Shown one piece after another: positions 8,236 to 18,554 of a stretch of DNA of 64,000 nt (position 1 is its first letter; each line of letters begins with the position of its first letter). The translations under genes were made by a program, and so were the position numbers. The DNA is from Pleionea sediminis. Lineage in GTDB: Bacteria > Pseudomonadota > Gammaproteobacteria > Enterobacterales > Kangiellaceae. The stretch lies in contig NZ_SUNB01000006.1 of assembly GCF_007570825.1 (NCBI RefSeq), forward strand, positions 157,013-221,012, read 5' to 3'. Under the pieces are notes generated by a model. It searched no databases, had not been told where the DNA came from, and saw only the letters and a list, made by a program, of their open reading frames with translations.

Positions 8236-9489
8236 TTAAATGAGTTTGTCGAGCACAGGTTCGCCATTTTTCACGACGCCAACGCAAGGATTGTGACCAA
8301 ATGCGTAAGGAAGTTCACAAGGAGCTTTAATATCCCAAATGGCAAAATCTGCACGTTTACCAACAGCGAGAGTTCCAAGTTCTTTTTGTAAACCTAATGC
8401 TTTTGCCGCGTTTATCGTAACGGCACGTAATGTTTCTTCGGGTGTCATACGAAATAGAGTGCAGCCCATATTGAGCATAAGCAATAGCGATGTGCAGGGT
8501 GCACTGCCTGGATTACAGTCGGTTGCCAGTGCCATAGGTACTTTGTATTCTCTCAGCCATTCTATGGGGGGCACTTGTTTTTCGTGCAAGTAATAGAAAG
8601 CTGCGGGAAGTAAAACGGCGACTGTTCCTGAGCTAGCGATGGCGGCAATGCCTTCTTCACTCACATACTCTAAATGATCTACTGATAATGCTTTGTAGCT
8701 TGCGGCAAGTTGAGTGCCTTCTTGATCACTTAATTGTTCCGCATGTAATTTTATCGGCAAGTCTGCGTTTTCAGCTGCGGCGAAAACTTTTTCAACTTGT
8801 TCTTTCGAAAACCCAATATTTTCACAAAAAGCATCAACAGCATCGGCTAAGTTATGCTCGACCACTTGTGGTAATACTTCGTCACACAAATAGCTAATGT
8901 AGTCATCGGGATTTTCTTTATACTCAGGTGGAACCGCGTGGGCGCCTAAAAAGGTGGTTTTAATGGTTGCCGGAATTTGTTCTTCTAATGCGCGAGCTAC
9001 TTTTAGCATTTTTATTTCGGTTTCTAAATCAAGGCCATATCCCGATTTAATTTCAATGGTTGTAACGCCTTCACTCAATAGTCTTTCAATCCGTTTTATT
9101 GCTGAAGCGGTTAATTCGCTTTCGCTAGCAGCGCGAGTGGCTTTAACAGTGGATAAAATACCACCGCCTTGGCGCGCAATTTCTTCGTAACTAACACCGG
9201 TTAAGCGCATTTCGAATTCTTTGGCGCGATTGCCGCCGTAGACAATATGGGTATGGCAATCAATTAATCCGGGCGACAGCCATTTTCCTTGTAAATCGGT
9301 GTAAGAAATATTGAGCTCATCCAATTGCTGCTCAAGGCCGACCGTCATTGGTTCGATGAGTGAAATTCGTCCTTTTTCGGTCGCGATGACTGCATTTTCA
9401 ACAGTGCCATAAGGCAGTTCGTTGTTGAACGTCATTAAGTTTGCGTTGAGCCAAATTCCGTCAGCTTGCTTTAAAGTGTTGAGCGACAT
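8236..9489 (-). CDS. hutI: Imidazolonepropionase
   Basis: 417 residues, amidohydrolase superfamily. It hydrolyses imidazolone-5-propionate to N-formimino-L-glutamate, the third step of histidine breakdown. Seen: LSPGLIDCHTHIVYGGNR with the first metal histidines, the HutI stretch EFEMRLTGVSYEEIARQGGG, IKLHAEQ, VDHLEY, and the ATDCNPGSAP metal/active-site loop. It is divergent from hutF across a 71-bp gap, so the two genes probably share control. hutU, hutH and hutG are not in this window. Confidence 0.95.
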   Translation of the reverse strand: MSLNTLKQADGIWLNANLMTFNNELPYGTVENAVIATEKGRISLIEPMTVGLEQQLDELNISYTDLQGKWLSPGLIDCHTHIVYGGNRAKEFEMRLTGVSYEEIARQGGGILSTVKATRAASESELTASAIKRIERLLSEGVTTIEIKSGYGLDLETEIKMLKVARALEEQIPATIKTTFLGAHAVPPEYKENPDDYISYLCDEVLPQVVEHNLADAVDAFCENIGFSKEQVEKVFAAAENADLPIKLHAEQLSDQEGTQLAASYKALSVDHLEYVSEEGIAAIASSGTVAVLLPAAFYYLHEKQVPPIEWLREYKVPMALATDCNPGSAPCTSLLLMLNMGCTLFRMTPEETLRAVTINAAKALGLQKELGTLAVGKRADFAIWDIKAPCELPYAFGHNPCVGVVKNGEPVLDKLI

Positions 9490-9560
9490 AATTATGATTT
9501 CTTGATTATTTTAAATTCAAGCAGTATGTTAGCGCGACTGGCAGCGATGGGAAAGTTTCA

Positions 9561-10913
9561 ATGAGATATTACGCAAAAGAAATTCTACTGCGCGATGGTT
9601 GGGCATCGGATAAAACGATTTTTGTCGAAGACGGCGTGATTATAAAGATAGAGTCTGGTCAAGCAGAACAGGCTGAAATACTGAATGGACCTGTCATTCC
9701 AGGAATGGTTAACTTGCATTCGCATGCCTTTCAAAAAGCCTTTGTCGGACTAACTGAGTATCAAGCGAATAAAGAAGATTCGTTTTGGAGCTGGCGTGAT
9801 TTAATGTATCGATTACTGCAGCGGTTAAACGTTGAAGATATGAATGTGATTGCGCAATACGTTTATGAAGAAATGCTGCTTAATGGTTATACAACATGTG
9901 CGGAGTTTCATTATTTACATCGCCAGGCTAATGATGTAAACGGCGATTCTTTGGCGGCGTCGCAAGCGGTCATTGAGGCAGCTCGTACAGCAGGCATTGG
10001 GTTATGCCATTGTCCGGTGTTTTACAGCTATAGTGGTTTCGGCAAAACCGCTCCAGCCAAAGAACAATATCCATTTGTACACAGTTTGGATGAGTATAAG
10101 CATTTGCTTGAACGACTGCAGTCGACTTACGCCAATGATCCTATGGTTAGCTTTGGAATTGCTCCGCATTCTTTACGCGCTGTGTCTGAGGAACAGTTGC
10201 GAGATTTAGCGCAGTGGTGGTCACCACAAGGACCCATTCATCTACACATTGCTGAACAAATCAAAGAAGTGGAGGAGTGCGTCGACTTTTATGGCCAGCG
10301 CCCTGTTGAATGGTTGTTGAAGAACCAGAATGTAAATCAGCGTTGGTGCTTGGTTCACGCGACGCATTTGAATGATATCGAAGTTAGTCAGTTGGCGAAA
10401 ACTGGCGCGATTGCTGGAATTTGTCCTCAAACTGAAGCTAATTTAGGTGATGGTATTTTTCCGGGTGTCGAGTTTGTTGCGGCTGAAGGTGCTTTTGGCA
10501 TTGGGTCTGACAGTCACATATCCATTTCACCGTGGCATGAGCTTCGATTGTTTGAATATACGCAGCGATTAAGTCATCGAAAGCGCAACCGACTTTGCTC
10601 TGATGATAATCCAAATGTGGGTAGTTTTCTTTGGCAACATGCGACAAATAGTGGTGCTCAGGTTGTTAATCGTTCAGTTGGTTCATTAGCTGTCGGTAAC
10701 AAGGCTGATTGGGTTGTTTTGGATACCAATATTTCAGAACTCGCCGTTCTGTCGGGCGAGCGCTTATTAGATGCAGCCGTGTTTGCCGTCAATCAAAATC
10801 CGGTACTGGACGTTATGGTCCATGGTCAATGGCGTGTTAAGTCTGGAGAATTAATTGGCGAAGGCGTCAAGAACAACTATGTGAAATTGCTACGCGACAA
10901 AGTGGTGAATTAA
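9561..10913 (+). CDS. hutF: Formimidoylglutamate deiminase
   Basis: 450 residues, amidohydrolase superfamily. It deiminates N-formimino-L-glutamate to N-formyl-L-glutamate plus ammonia, which HutG then cleaves; its presence shows the five-step Pseudomonas-type histidine pathway rather than the HutG formiminoglutamase route. Seen: GMVNLHSHAFQKAF (metal HxH), the HLHIAEQ metal histidine, VHATHL, and the GSDSH metal aspartate. The N terminus (AKEILLRDGW) and overall length are typical of HutF. Divergent from hutI. Confidence 0.95.
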   Translation: MRYYAKEILLRDGWASDKTIFVEDGVIIKIESGQAEQAEILNGPVIPGMVNLHSHAFQKAFVGLTEYQANKEDSFWSWRDLMYRLLQRLNVEDMNVIAQYVYEEMLLNGYTTCAEFHYLHRQANDVNGDSLAASQAVIEAARTAGIGLCHCPVFYSYSGFGKTAPAKEQYPFVHSLDEYKHLLERLQSTYANDPMVSFGIAPHSLRAVSEEQLRDLAQWWSPQGPIHLHIAEQIKEVEECVDFYGQRPVEWLLKNQNVNQRWCLVHATHLNDIEVSQLAKTGAIAGICPQTEANLGDGIFPGVEFVAAEGAFGIGSDSHISISPWHELRLFEYTQRLSHRKRNRLCSDDNPNVGSFLWQHATNSGAQVVNRSVGSLAVGNKADWVVLDTNISELAVLSGERLLDAAVFAVNQNPVLDVMVHGQWRVKSGELIGEGVKNNYVKLLRDKVVN

Positions 10914-10937
10914 ATTTTTAATACTTTGCTGTTCTGT

Positions 10938-12878
10938 TTAAGACTCGATAGTCGGTCGTAGTGAGTTTGACAGCTGGATTACTTTATCCCAAAGTAAGTG
11001 CATGTCGACGGGTTTAATGATGTAATCGTCGGCGCCAGCTGCTTGAAGGCGTCGGTGATTTTCGGTGACAATGTCAGCCGTTAAAATGAGAATGGATATT
11101 TTCGTATTCTTTGCACGTTCCAGTGCGCGAAGACGTTGAATTAAGTCGATAATAGAAATATCAGTAATGTTTGTATCGGCGATGATTAATTGAAAGTCTT
11201 GTTGACGCATTTTCTCGAGTGCTATTTTACCATTGGTTGCAGTTTCTACTTCTGCACCAATTTTATTGAGCATATCTTTGGTGACCATTTGATCAATTGA
11301 ACTGCTCTCTATTACGAGAATATTTCCTGAATAGCTCGGGGTTTCCATTGGTTTATTCTTCGCGTCCGAATTATTTCTTTGCGGTTGGAAAAATGGAAAA
11401 TCAAACTCGATCAAAAATCGTGTTCCTTTATTGGGAACGCTAGTGACATTAAATTTTCCACCTAGCAATATTGTCAGCTTGTGAGCAATGGTTAATCCAA
11501 GACCTGAGTTGGGTTTGTAAGGTTGGTTTAAGTCATGTTTTTCACTGTGAGACTTGAACAAATTACCTAATTGCTCTGATGAAAATCCAATGCCAGTATC
11601 GGTAATTTCGATGGTGACATGTAGCAACGAACTTTCGTTATTATCGGCGGGTAACTCTCCGGCTACGCGAATATCGATGCTGCCGTTTTCTGTCCTCCGA
11701 ATAGAGCAATCAAGAATGTGGTAAATAATTTTTTGCAAATGAACTTGATCGGCTTCGACAATCACTTCGTTATCTAAACCATCAAAGAATAAATGTGAAT
11801 CGATATTTTTTTTATTACAGGCACTAATAAAAGGTACGAGGCTGCGGCGGAATAAACGTTTAAGATCGAAGCGAATATTTTGTAGCACGATCGATTCGAC
11901 TTCAATTTGAGAGTAATCGAGAATATTGTCAATAAGTTCAACCAGCAGTGCGGACGAACTAATTCCCTGAACAATGTATTGCAGTTGAGAGTCATTGGGA
12001 GAACAGGATTCTAACAATTGTAAACTGCCAATGGTCGCGTTCATTGGTTCGCGAAGCTCATGACTCATTTGTTCCAAAAACTCACTTTTTGCTCGACTGG
12101 CAGATAATGCTTCAGCTCGCGCTTGTTCTAATGCCATCGCGTGTTCAAGCTCTCGTCGTTTAGAGGACTCTAGTGTGCTAGCCATTTTATTTAGATTAGA
12201 TTCAAGGACTCCCAGTTCTCCGCCTGAGCGTTCATCGACTCGTGCCGATAGCATACCTGACTGAAAAAGCTTAACTGTTTTTGATAATGTTTGAATCGGT
12301 TTGGCAATGGTTCTTGCGATAAACAGTGCCAGCAGTGTCGATAGTAATAAAGCTCCTAAACCAATAATAATACCGCCTACCAAAGCATCGTTTTGTTCTT
12401 TAATAACCTGGCTGGTTGATAACGCCAGAATAATGGTGCCTATGACATTTGACTCAGGCTCATTGATACTTTCATCCAGTCCAATATCAAAGTCGTTAGA
12501 TTCCAGAGGGACGTCTTGCAAAGTGATTTTAGAACTAAACCTAATTATATTATCTTTGTTGTTATTGCTGAGTAATGAAAGATCTTTTCGTGCAAGCAGA
12601 AGTTCTCCATCTCGGTCGTAAATTTCGACATAGGCGACATCGTTATCATCCAGTATGGGAGAAACGATGTCTTCTAATAAACTGGGATTTTTTATAAAAA
12701 CGGCGTACTCACTGGCCGGAGCAAGTTGTTGAACCAGCAAGTCGCCTTTGTGTGTTAATTGATCCTGAAGGACATTAAATTTGTCATGAATATAGTAACC
12801 TGTTAGCAAGACAAACATGAAAAAAGCCGGAGTTAATCCGAGCAAAATGGTGCGGCTGGAAATGGACCATTTATTCAT
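10938..12878 (-). CDS. Hybrid sensor histidine kinase with atypical catalytic motifs
   Basis: Start chosen at ATG 12878, which overlaps the end of the upstream binding-protein gene by 8 bp; an in-frame codon at 12929 would add 17 residues inside that gene. The 646-residue product has an N-terminal helix, a periplasmic region (to about 165), a second helix (GGIIIGLGALLLSTLLALFI), a HAMP segment, HisKA with SHELREP (His273), HATPase (DTGIGF, GLGLTIAHKL) and a C-terminal receiver with Asp568 (IIADTNI) and KPVD. The overall layout is BarA-like. Several key residues differ: H+4 is Glu instead of Thr/Asn, the N-box Asn position is Cys391 (HILDCSIRRT), and the receiver acidic pair is E524-S525. Ligand sensing through its coupled binding protein is inferred. 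Confidence 0.85.
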   Translation of the reverse strand: MNKWSISSRTILLGLTPAFFMFVLLTGYYIHDKFNVLQDQLTHKGDLLVQQLAPASEYAVFIKNPSLLEDIVSPILDDNDVAYVEIYDRDGELLLARKDLSLLSNNNKDNIIRFSSKITLQDVPLESNDFDIGLDESINEPESNVIGTIILALSTSQVIKEQNDALVGGIIIGLGALLLSTLLALFIARTIAKPIQTLSKTVKLFQSGMLSARVDERSGGELGVLESNLNKMASTLESSKRRELEHAMALEQARAEALSASRAKSEFLEQMSHELREPMNATIGSLQLLESCSPNDSQLQYIVQGISSSALLVELIDNILDYSQIEVESIVLQNIRFDLKRLFRRSLVPFISACNKKNIDSHLFFDGLDNEVIVEADQVHLQKIIYHILDCSIRRTENGSIDIRVAGELPADNNESSLLHVTIEITDTGIGFSSEQLGNLFKSHSEKHDLNQPYKPNSGLGLTIAHKLTILLGGKFNVTSVPNKGTRFLIEFDFPFFQPQRNNSDAKNKPMETPSYSGNILVIESSSIDQMVTKDMLNKIGAEVETATNGKIALEKMRQQDFQLIIADTNITDISIIDLIQRLRALERAKNTKISILILTADIVTENHRRLQAAGADDYIIKPVDMHLLWDKVIQLSNSLRPTIES

Positions 12879-13857
12879 AGAATTTGCCGTCTCCAAGATT
12901 AATTTCACTGGCCTGAATAACATCCACATAGTGACTGTTATCTCGAATATTCAAATTGAGAGAGCGAGCGACTTGTTCATTGAACTCGACGCTAAACTGG
13001 TCACTGTAATGAGTATTCGGCAACTGCTTATTTTCAAAAAAACGGGCGATATCGCCGGTGACTTCATCCAATAAGTTTTGCATTGAGGTATAAGTAGTGG
13101 CGACACTGCCTGCGCGGACAAAGCTTTTGTCAGCACCGATTAGAAATTTATTATGACGATAGAGTGTGAGCAGTATAGTTTTAATGGTAGAGCGATTGTA
13201 GATGGATTCATTTTTGGTTGCGATTATGGCGTCGCTGCGTTTAATCAGTTTGATTAAATTCAAAGTGAGTTCTGCTTCATCGCGCACAATCTCATATTCC
13301 AAAATCAGGTTCAATTTAATGGTGAAATCTTTAATATCTTTTATGAGATGTTCTTCATTTGGGGTTAATAAAATACCGATTCTTTTTCCTGACGGATAAA
13401 ACTCTTTAAATAATAGAATTTGTCGTGATAATGGCGCTTGATGAAAGACGCCAGAAAGGCGAATGTCCGGGTTTGGATTTTCTTTGGTAATCTTTTGATA
13501 TTCTGAGGCAGAAAGTAGTGTAGCAAGTACAGAGCCACGATAATTCGAGTTTAATAAAAATACTAACGCTTCTTTACCGACGGCAATGGCAAGTGGCGCT
13601 TTTAATGTTAATTGAGAATTATCGAGTGTTGTTCGAGTAACTTGATAACGCTGAGAGGGTAAAGCAATACTTTTCGTGAGGCGCGTAGCAAAAGTTTGGC
13701 TGATGACACTGTTGCCATACTCAACAATTAGAACGGATGAATTGGAGGGATTATCGGCGCTAGGTTGTGCGTGATCAGAATCGCTGGCGCGGGATGCGAC
13801 AGAACTCAGCACAATGACTGCAAGGCAGCTAAGTAAACGTCCGATGATTTTTACCAT
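12871..13857 (-). CDS. Periplasmic ABC_sub_bind-type protein coupled to the histidine kinase
   Basis: 328 residues with a signal peptide (MVKIIGRLLSCLAVIVLSSVASRA). The mature part follows the PF04392 ABC transporter substrate-binding fold: an N-terminal Rossmann-like lobe (SVLIVEYGN, PLAIAVGKEAL), the hinge region with FYPSGKRIGILLTP, and a second lobe with SDAIIATKNESIY and FLIGADKSFVRAGSVATTY. There is no permease or ATPase gene nearby. Its stop overlaps the start of a hybrid histidine kinase, so it is more likely a ligand-sensing partner of that kinase than a transporter component. The ligand is unknown; family members bind tryptophan or other small molecules. Confidence 0.75.
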   Translation of the reverse strand: MVKIIGRLLSCLAVIVLSSVASRASDSDHAQPSADNPSNSSVLIVEYGNSVISQTFATRLTKSIALPSQRYQVTRTTLDNSQLTLKAPLAIAVGKEALVFLLNSNYRGSVLATLLSASEYQKITKENPNPDIRLSGVFHQAPLSRQILLFKEFYPSGKRIGILLTPNEEHLIKDIKDFTIKLNLILEYEIVRDEAELTLNLIKLIKRSDAIIATKNESIYNRSTIKTILLTLYRHNKFLIGADKSFVRAGSVATTYTSMQNLLDEVTGDIARFFENKQLPNTHYSDQFSVEFNEQVARSLNLNIRDNSHYVDVIQASEINLGDGKFYE

Positions 13858-13961
13858 TAATATCCTAACCGATCAATGGCGGTCCAAGCCTCTTTATTAT
13901 GTTATGCATCTAACCAAAGTGTAACACACACACAGAAATATGACTGTGCCATATTTACGCG

Positions 13962-14648
13962 TTAAATATCGGCCCATTGAATGGGCTCTTGTTGATGCGC
14001 GATCAGTGCCTGATTGGCTTTACTGAAGTGTTTACAGCCTAAAAAACCTCGGTGCGCTGAGAGGGGCGATGGATGCGGGGCTTTTAGGATGGTGTGTTTC
14101 GAATGGTCGATCAATTTTGCTTTCTTTTGCGCATGAGAGCCCCATAGCAAAAAGACAATGTGCTGCGGTGCATGATTGAGACTTGAGATAACATGATCGG
14201 TAAATATTTCCCAACCGCGATCTTTGTGTGAGTGCGCTTTTGAGGCTTCAACCGTCAATACCGTATTGAGTAATAAAACACCTTGTTTTGCCCAACCGGA
14301 TAAATCGCCATCGTTTCCACAGGTAACGCCCAAATCAGCTTCTATTTCTTTAAAAATATTTTTTAAGCTAGGAGGTAAACGAATGCCTTTATTAACGCTG
14401 AAAGCCAATCCATGTGCCTGGTTGGGACCGTGATAGGGATCTTGACCCAAGATAACAACTTTAACGCCAGCAAAAGGAGTGAGCTTTAAAGTTGCAAAGA
14501 CTTCCGATTGAGGCGGGTAAATCGTTTTTCCTGCTTGTCGCTCATCGGCAACAAAGGACATAACATTGTTAAAATAATCTTTTTGTTTTTCAGATGCGAG
14601 GACATCCGTCCAAGTGGGTTGTGCCATGAGATTTGTTTTTATTGTCAT
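13962..14648 (-). CDS. ung: Uracil-DNA glycosylase
   Basis: 228 residues, family 1 UDG, which removes uracil from DNA. The water-activating loop [18 protein letters not shown] and the C-terminal [11 protein letters not shown] loop (catalytic His and minor-groove intercalation loop) are both intact, as is the [10 protein letters not shown] uracil-specificity segment. Either ATG 14648 or ATG 14627 could be the start; neither has a strong ribosome binding site. Probably monocistronic. Confidence 0.96.
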   Translation of the reverse strand: MTIKTNLMAQPTWTDVLASEKQKDYFNNVMSFVADERQAGKTIYPPQSEVFATLKLTPFAGVKVVILGQDPYHGPNQAHGLAFSVNKGIRLPPSLKNIFKEIEADLGVTCGNDGDLSGWAKQGVLLLNTVLTVEASKAHSHKDRGWEIFTDHVISSLNHAPQHIVFLLWGSHAQKKAKLIDHSKHTILKAPHPSPLSAHRGFLGCKHFSKANQALIAHQQEPIQWADI

Positions 14649-14719
14649 ACTTTAGTGGCTGGCGATCGTAACGCCTGGCCAAACAAATCGCAATCATTCG
14701 CTGAAAATGAACGTTTAAA

Positions 14720-15004
14720 TTAATCGTGATCAATCTGTTTTAATGCATCATGAATATTGTATTCGACAAAGAGTATGTCGGGATGAACATCTTGTCGCTC
14801 AACTTCGTAAGCGCCACTCCAGTCATCGGGAGCATCAACCTCTATTGGCGTTAGAGATTCCCAATCGTTGACGTCGAGCGATTCGATTTCACCTTCATAG
14901 TGCTGCAACTCAATTGTTTGTTCATTATCGTCGAGACCAATGACTTCGACCGGCTCTAAAGTGAAATTTATTCGGTACCAGTGACCAATTTCTGCGTTGT
15001 TCAT
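14720..15004 (-). CDS. DUF6763-type small acidic protein
   Basis: 94 residues, very acidic, no signal peptide. It follows the pattern of a small conserved gammaproteobacterial family (I believe DUF6763): IGHWYR at the N terminus, then a strand-rich region with VIGLDDNEQTIELQHYEGE and a central DDWSGAYE motif. Function unknown. A good ribosome binding site (AAGGA) precedes the ATG. It lies 71 bp upstream of ung on the same strand, so the two may share a transcript. Confidence 0.65.
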   Translation of the reverse strand: MNNAEIGHWYRINFTLEPVEVIGLDDNEQTIELQHYEGEIESLDVNDWESLTPIEVDAPDDWSGAYEVERQDVHPDILFVEYNIHDALKQIDHD

Positions 15005-15150
15005 GAGATCGTCCTTATCGTTTGCTCATAAGGTTAGTATAAGAATTAACCAGCTAATGAGTCAGATTATTGTTTTTTAAAGGATCCCCTTTTTATGCAC
15101 TTGGGGAATCATTATAATCCAGACCAATTGGTTTGTTGGGGAGCAAAATT

Positions 15151-16365
15151 ATGGTGTTACGATCATTGGTCGTTGGAATACTCATGGGGTTATCGCCATG
15201 GGTAAATGGAGAAACCGACTTTTCAGCAGTGGCTGGTGCTGAAGTAAGAATTTTTACGGAAGAGGCCGATCAAGGTCAAGATGATGCTGGATTATCGTTT
15301 TACTTCGAACCTGAATGGTTTCTCGACTTTGACGATTCCAGCTTAACCATTAAACCCTTTTTGAGATGGGATTCAATGGACAGCGAACGAACGCACTTTG
15401 ACCTTCGAGAATTTAATTTTCAAACGGTTGGTGATGGCTGGTCGTTAAATATCGGTATTAACAAGGTGTTTTGGGGAGTTGCTGAAACACAACATCTGGT
15501 TGACATTATTAATCAAACGGATGCGATCGAAAATATAGATGGCGAAGACAAATTAGGTCAGCCGATGATTAATTTTAATTTTGAAGAGTCGTGGGGAACC
15601 TTAAGTCTATTTGCGCTACCTGGATTTCGAGAGCGAACATTTCCTGGCGAAGACGGCCGGCTTCGATTGCTGTTTCCTATCAACACAGATGATGCACTCT
15701 ACGAATCTTCTGAGGAAGACAGTCGAACAGATTTTGCGGTTCGTTATTCTACATATGTCAGTTTTTGGGATATTGGTGTTGCTCACTTTCGTGGTACGAG
15801 CCGTGACCCGTTGTTTGTTTTAAGTCCCATAACGTTTGAATTAACTCCTTACTACCCAACGATAACGCAAACCAGTTTGGACGCTCAGGCAACAATCGAT
15901 GCCTGGTTACTTAAATTAGAAATGATTTACCGCACTGATTTCGGTTTTGAGAATGATACCAACAAAGATTATGTTGCTGCGGTGACTGGCTTTGAATACA
16001 CCAGTTACGGTGTTTTTGAAAGTGCCATGGATATCGGCTGGATCCTCGAATATCAATACGATGAACGAGATACGTTTGGCAACGCATTGTTCTCAGTCGA
16101 AGTGAGTGACCTAGTACTTGGTGGCGCTCGTTTAACCTTTAACGATGTTGATTCGACGGACTTGTTATTAGGCATTGGTGCTGAAACGGACAATGACGTT
16201 CAGTTTTTCTCTATCGAAGGTTCTCGGCGAATTGGTAACGATATGAAGTTAACGATTGAAGGACGAGTCTTCACTGGAATAGATGAAAATGAACCGTCAT
16301 CAACATTACTTTATTCCTATCGAAATGACGATTTCATCCAATTAACGTTTGAAAAGTTTTTCTAA
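15151..16365 (+). CDS. Outer-membrane beta-barrel (porin-like) protein
   Basis: 404 residues from ATG 15151, chosen because GGGGAG lies seven bases upstream and the signal peptide (MVLRSLVVGILMGLSPWVNG) then starts at once; a TTG at 15133 is less likely. The mature protein is acidic and full of alternating strands with aromatic girdles (LTIKPFLRWDSM, WSLNIGINKVFWG, FAVRYSTYVSFWDIGVAHF) and ends in FIQLTFEKFF, a typical outer-membrane C terminus. This looks like a 14-18-strand barrel. I do not recognise a specific transport substrate. Confidence 0.75.
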   Translation: MVLRSLVVGILMGLSPWVNGETDFSAVAGAEVRIFTEEADQGQDDAGLSFYFEPEWFLDFDDSSLTIKPFLRWDSMDSERTHFDLREFNFQTVGDGWSLNIGINKVFWGVAETQHLVDIINQTDAIENIDGEDKLGQPMINFNFEESWGTLSLFALPGFRERTFPGEDGRLRLLFPINTDDALYESSEEDSRTDFAVRYSTYVSFWDIGVAHFRGTSRDPLFVLSPITFELTPYYPTITQTSLDAQATIDAWLLKLEMIYRTDFGFENDTNKDYVAAVTGFEYTSYGVFESAMDIGWILEYQYDERDTFGNALFSVEVSDLVLGGARLTFNDVDSTDLLLGIGAETDNDVQFFSIEGSRRIGNDMKLTIEGRVFTGIDENEPSSTLLYSYRNDDFIQLTFEKFF

Positions 16366-16400
16366 AAACAGAGTGGCTGGTCACTTAGCGGCAAGTTTCA

Positions 16401-18410
16401 TTATTTTTTAATCGCCATCGTGACCAGTTCTTCGAAATAATTATCATCATTACCTAACAATGAATTGTATATTTGTTGATACGCTAGCACATTTTTAATG
16501 TAAGAACGTGTCTCTTTATAGGGCACAACTTCAATCCAAATATCGGCGGGTAATTCGTTGGCATCGGGCAACCATTTGGCGACTTTATGGCGACCTGCAT
16601 TGTACGAAGCTGTCGCTAGTACTCGGTTTCCATTGTGATAATCCAATAAATATTTAAGGTAGCGAGTGCCTAACTGTAAATTGGTATTGGGATCGCGTAG
16701 ACGGCTCGATTTGGGAGCTGGCAAATTAGACTTCTTAGCAATGTACTTAGCGGTATAAGGCATTAGTTGCATGAGTCCAACCGCCCCAACCGAAGAGCGT
16801 GCGTCGGGCATAAAGGCACTTTCTTTACGTGCAACAGCAAGGCTTAGCGAAAGATCCAGATTGGCTTCTTTGGAGGCTTTTTCCATCAAATTAGGAAAAG
16901 CAATTGGGAATCGCATGTCGACGGCATCGTATAAACCTAATTCAGACAACGAATAAATAACTTGTTCATGCCATCCCCATTGATGAGCAACGACCGCTAA
17001 ATGTTGGCGCTCTCTCTCGTTGCTGCGTGCTTTAAAATAATTCCATTCTCTACGGGCGGAATAATTTTTATTTAACTTCCAAAGCTCAAAGGCACGTAAT
17101 GCTTCGGGACGCGTTTGTAAGTAATCGATGAGTTTTTGATCGAAAGGAAAATTTATTTTTGCCAAACTGGGGCGCTTATTTAAATGGGCGCTGGCGAGAA
17201 AACCATAGTAACTTCGCTTTTCAGACAGCTTTTCCAGTCGCTCGATGCCTGCGGTTTCGTTGCCAAGAGCAAGATCTGCACGAGCTAACCAGTAATTCCA
17301 GTCGTTTTCAGCATGATCGGGTGCTGGTGTTTGACTCAGAAAATGTTTGAGCTCTTGCCAGTTTTTATTGCGCAGTTCATGAGCCAATTTCCAACGCAGT
17401 AATAATTCGTCCCGTTCATCGTTGGCAATATTGTTAAGCCATTCTGAGGCTCGAGGGTGATTGGATGACGCTAAGGCCAGAGAAACCGCACGTGCGAGTT
17501 CGCGTTTTTGTTGATAAGTGAATTGAAAATGTTTAGAGGCTTTATCGATAATTTTCAGCGTCTCACTGGAATTACGCCAGATGTGTTTAACTAGAACGGC
17601 ATTAGCGACATCGGCGACTTTCTGTTGTTCAAGACCAGCAGGCGGTTTTCTCATCAGGCGGTGTGGATATCGCATCATTTCGTGTGCATAACGACCGTTT
17701 GCCTGGACGGATGAAGGCAGCAAGCGAGTTAAGTAACTTACGAGAGAACTTTTTCGGCTTTTAACGGATAAAATTAGCCGTCGCCACACTAAATCTTCAG
17801 TTAAGGCATGATCACTTTTCATATGATTGAAAACAGGATTGCACGCATCGGGTCGCGATTTTCCGGCAAGCCAAATCTTCTCTGCCTGATGATAAATGTC
17901 TGAGCGATTCTCATCCGTCTTCAACCGAAACTTCAGCCAATGGCATTGCAAAGTGATGCTGTATTGCGGCCGATAATAGGAAAGAAACAAATTGGTTTGA
18001 TTGTGACGAGCGAGTAACCAAAGAAATTCAGTACGAACACGAGAGGAGACCGGTTCATTGTCGTAACGGTCTAAAAAGCTTTGGATTGCGTGTCGATTCG
18101 CCAACGAAATATTTGTCATTAAGTATTCACGCTCAAGATAGGGCGCTAATACATAATCGTGTAATTGAGATTGCAGTTGTTTAAACTGGCTTTTCTTTCC
18201 TTGCTTAAGTGCCTTAATGGCATCTTGATAGAGTTTTCTCTGCTCCGCTGTTGCGGTTTGAGTGTCGATCCAGTCTGTTGTGCCGACAGATTCACCAGTA
18301 ATGGTGTCTAGGCTGAGTGTGTTTGAATCTGCGCGAACCAAACTCAACGAGCTTGCGACGAGTAAAATCCCCAATAATAATCGTGTACTTGCAATACACC
18401 TAAATTTCAT
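16401..18410 (-). CDS. slt: Soluble lytic murein transglycosylase (Slt70 type)
   Basis: 669 residues with a signal peptide, slightly longer than E. coli Slt70 (645). It cleaves the MurNAc-GlcNAc bond of peptidoglycan, forming 1,6-anhydroMurNAc. The long N-terminal region is the alpha-helical superhelix (U and L domains). The C-terminal SLT domain (about residues 495-650) has the catalytic Glu in VARKESAF, then SVGAVGLMQLMPYTA, the NLQLGTRYL helix and ATASYNAG. It is convergent with the porin-like gene and divergent from uup. Confidence 0.93.
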   Translation of the reverse strand: MKFRCIASTRLLLGILLVASSLSLVRADSNTLSLDTITGESVGTTDWIDTQTATAEQRKLYQDAIKALKQGKKSQFKQLQSQLHDYVLAPYLEREYLMTNISLANRHAIQSFLDRYDNEPVSSRVRTEFLWLLARHNQTNLFLSYYRPQYSITLQCHWLKFRLKTDENRSDIYHQAEKIWLAGKSRPDACNPVFNHMKSDHALTEDLVWRRLILSVKSRKSSLVSYLTRLLPSSVQANGRYAHEMMRYPHRLMRKPPAGLEQQKVADVANAVLVKHIWRNSSETLKIIDKASKHFQFTYQQKRELARAVSLALASSNHPRASEWLNNIANDERDELLLRWKLAHELRNKNWQELKHFLSQTPAPDHAENDWNYWLARADLALGNETAGIERLEKLSEKRSYYGFLASAHLNKRPSLAKINFPFDQKLIDYLQTRPEALRAFELWKLNKNYSARREWNYFKARSNERERQHLAVVAHQWGWHEQVIYSLSELGLYDAVDMRFPIAFPNLMEKASKEANLDLSLSLAVARKESAFMPDARSSVGAVGLMQLMPYTAKYIAKKSNLPAPKSSRLRDPNTNLQLGTRYLKYLLDYHNGNRVLATASYNAGRHKVAKWLPDANELPADIWIEVVPYKETRSYIKNVLAYQQIYNSLLGNDDNYFEELVTMAIKK

Positions 18411-18554
18411 AGAACACCTACTATCTATGCTGAAAAGGGTAGCCTTCCTGGCGAATAAGAAACTAATTCATTGGAACATATCCAAACTAATTAGTTCCCC
18501 TTTATAATATAGCGGATTTGAAACAAAAATTAATACGACTTAGGAAAAAATTAA

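Noticed and set aside
9490..9560. HutC operator between hutI and hutF
   Set aside because: I looked for a TGTATA-type palindrome in the 71-bp divergent gap and found none.
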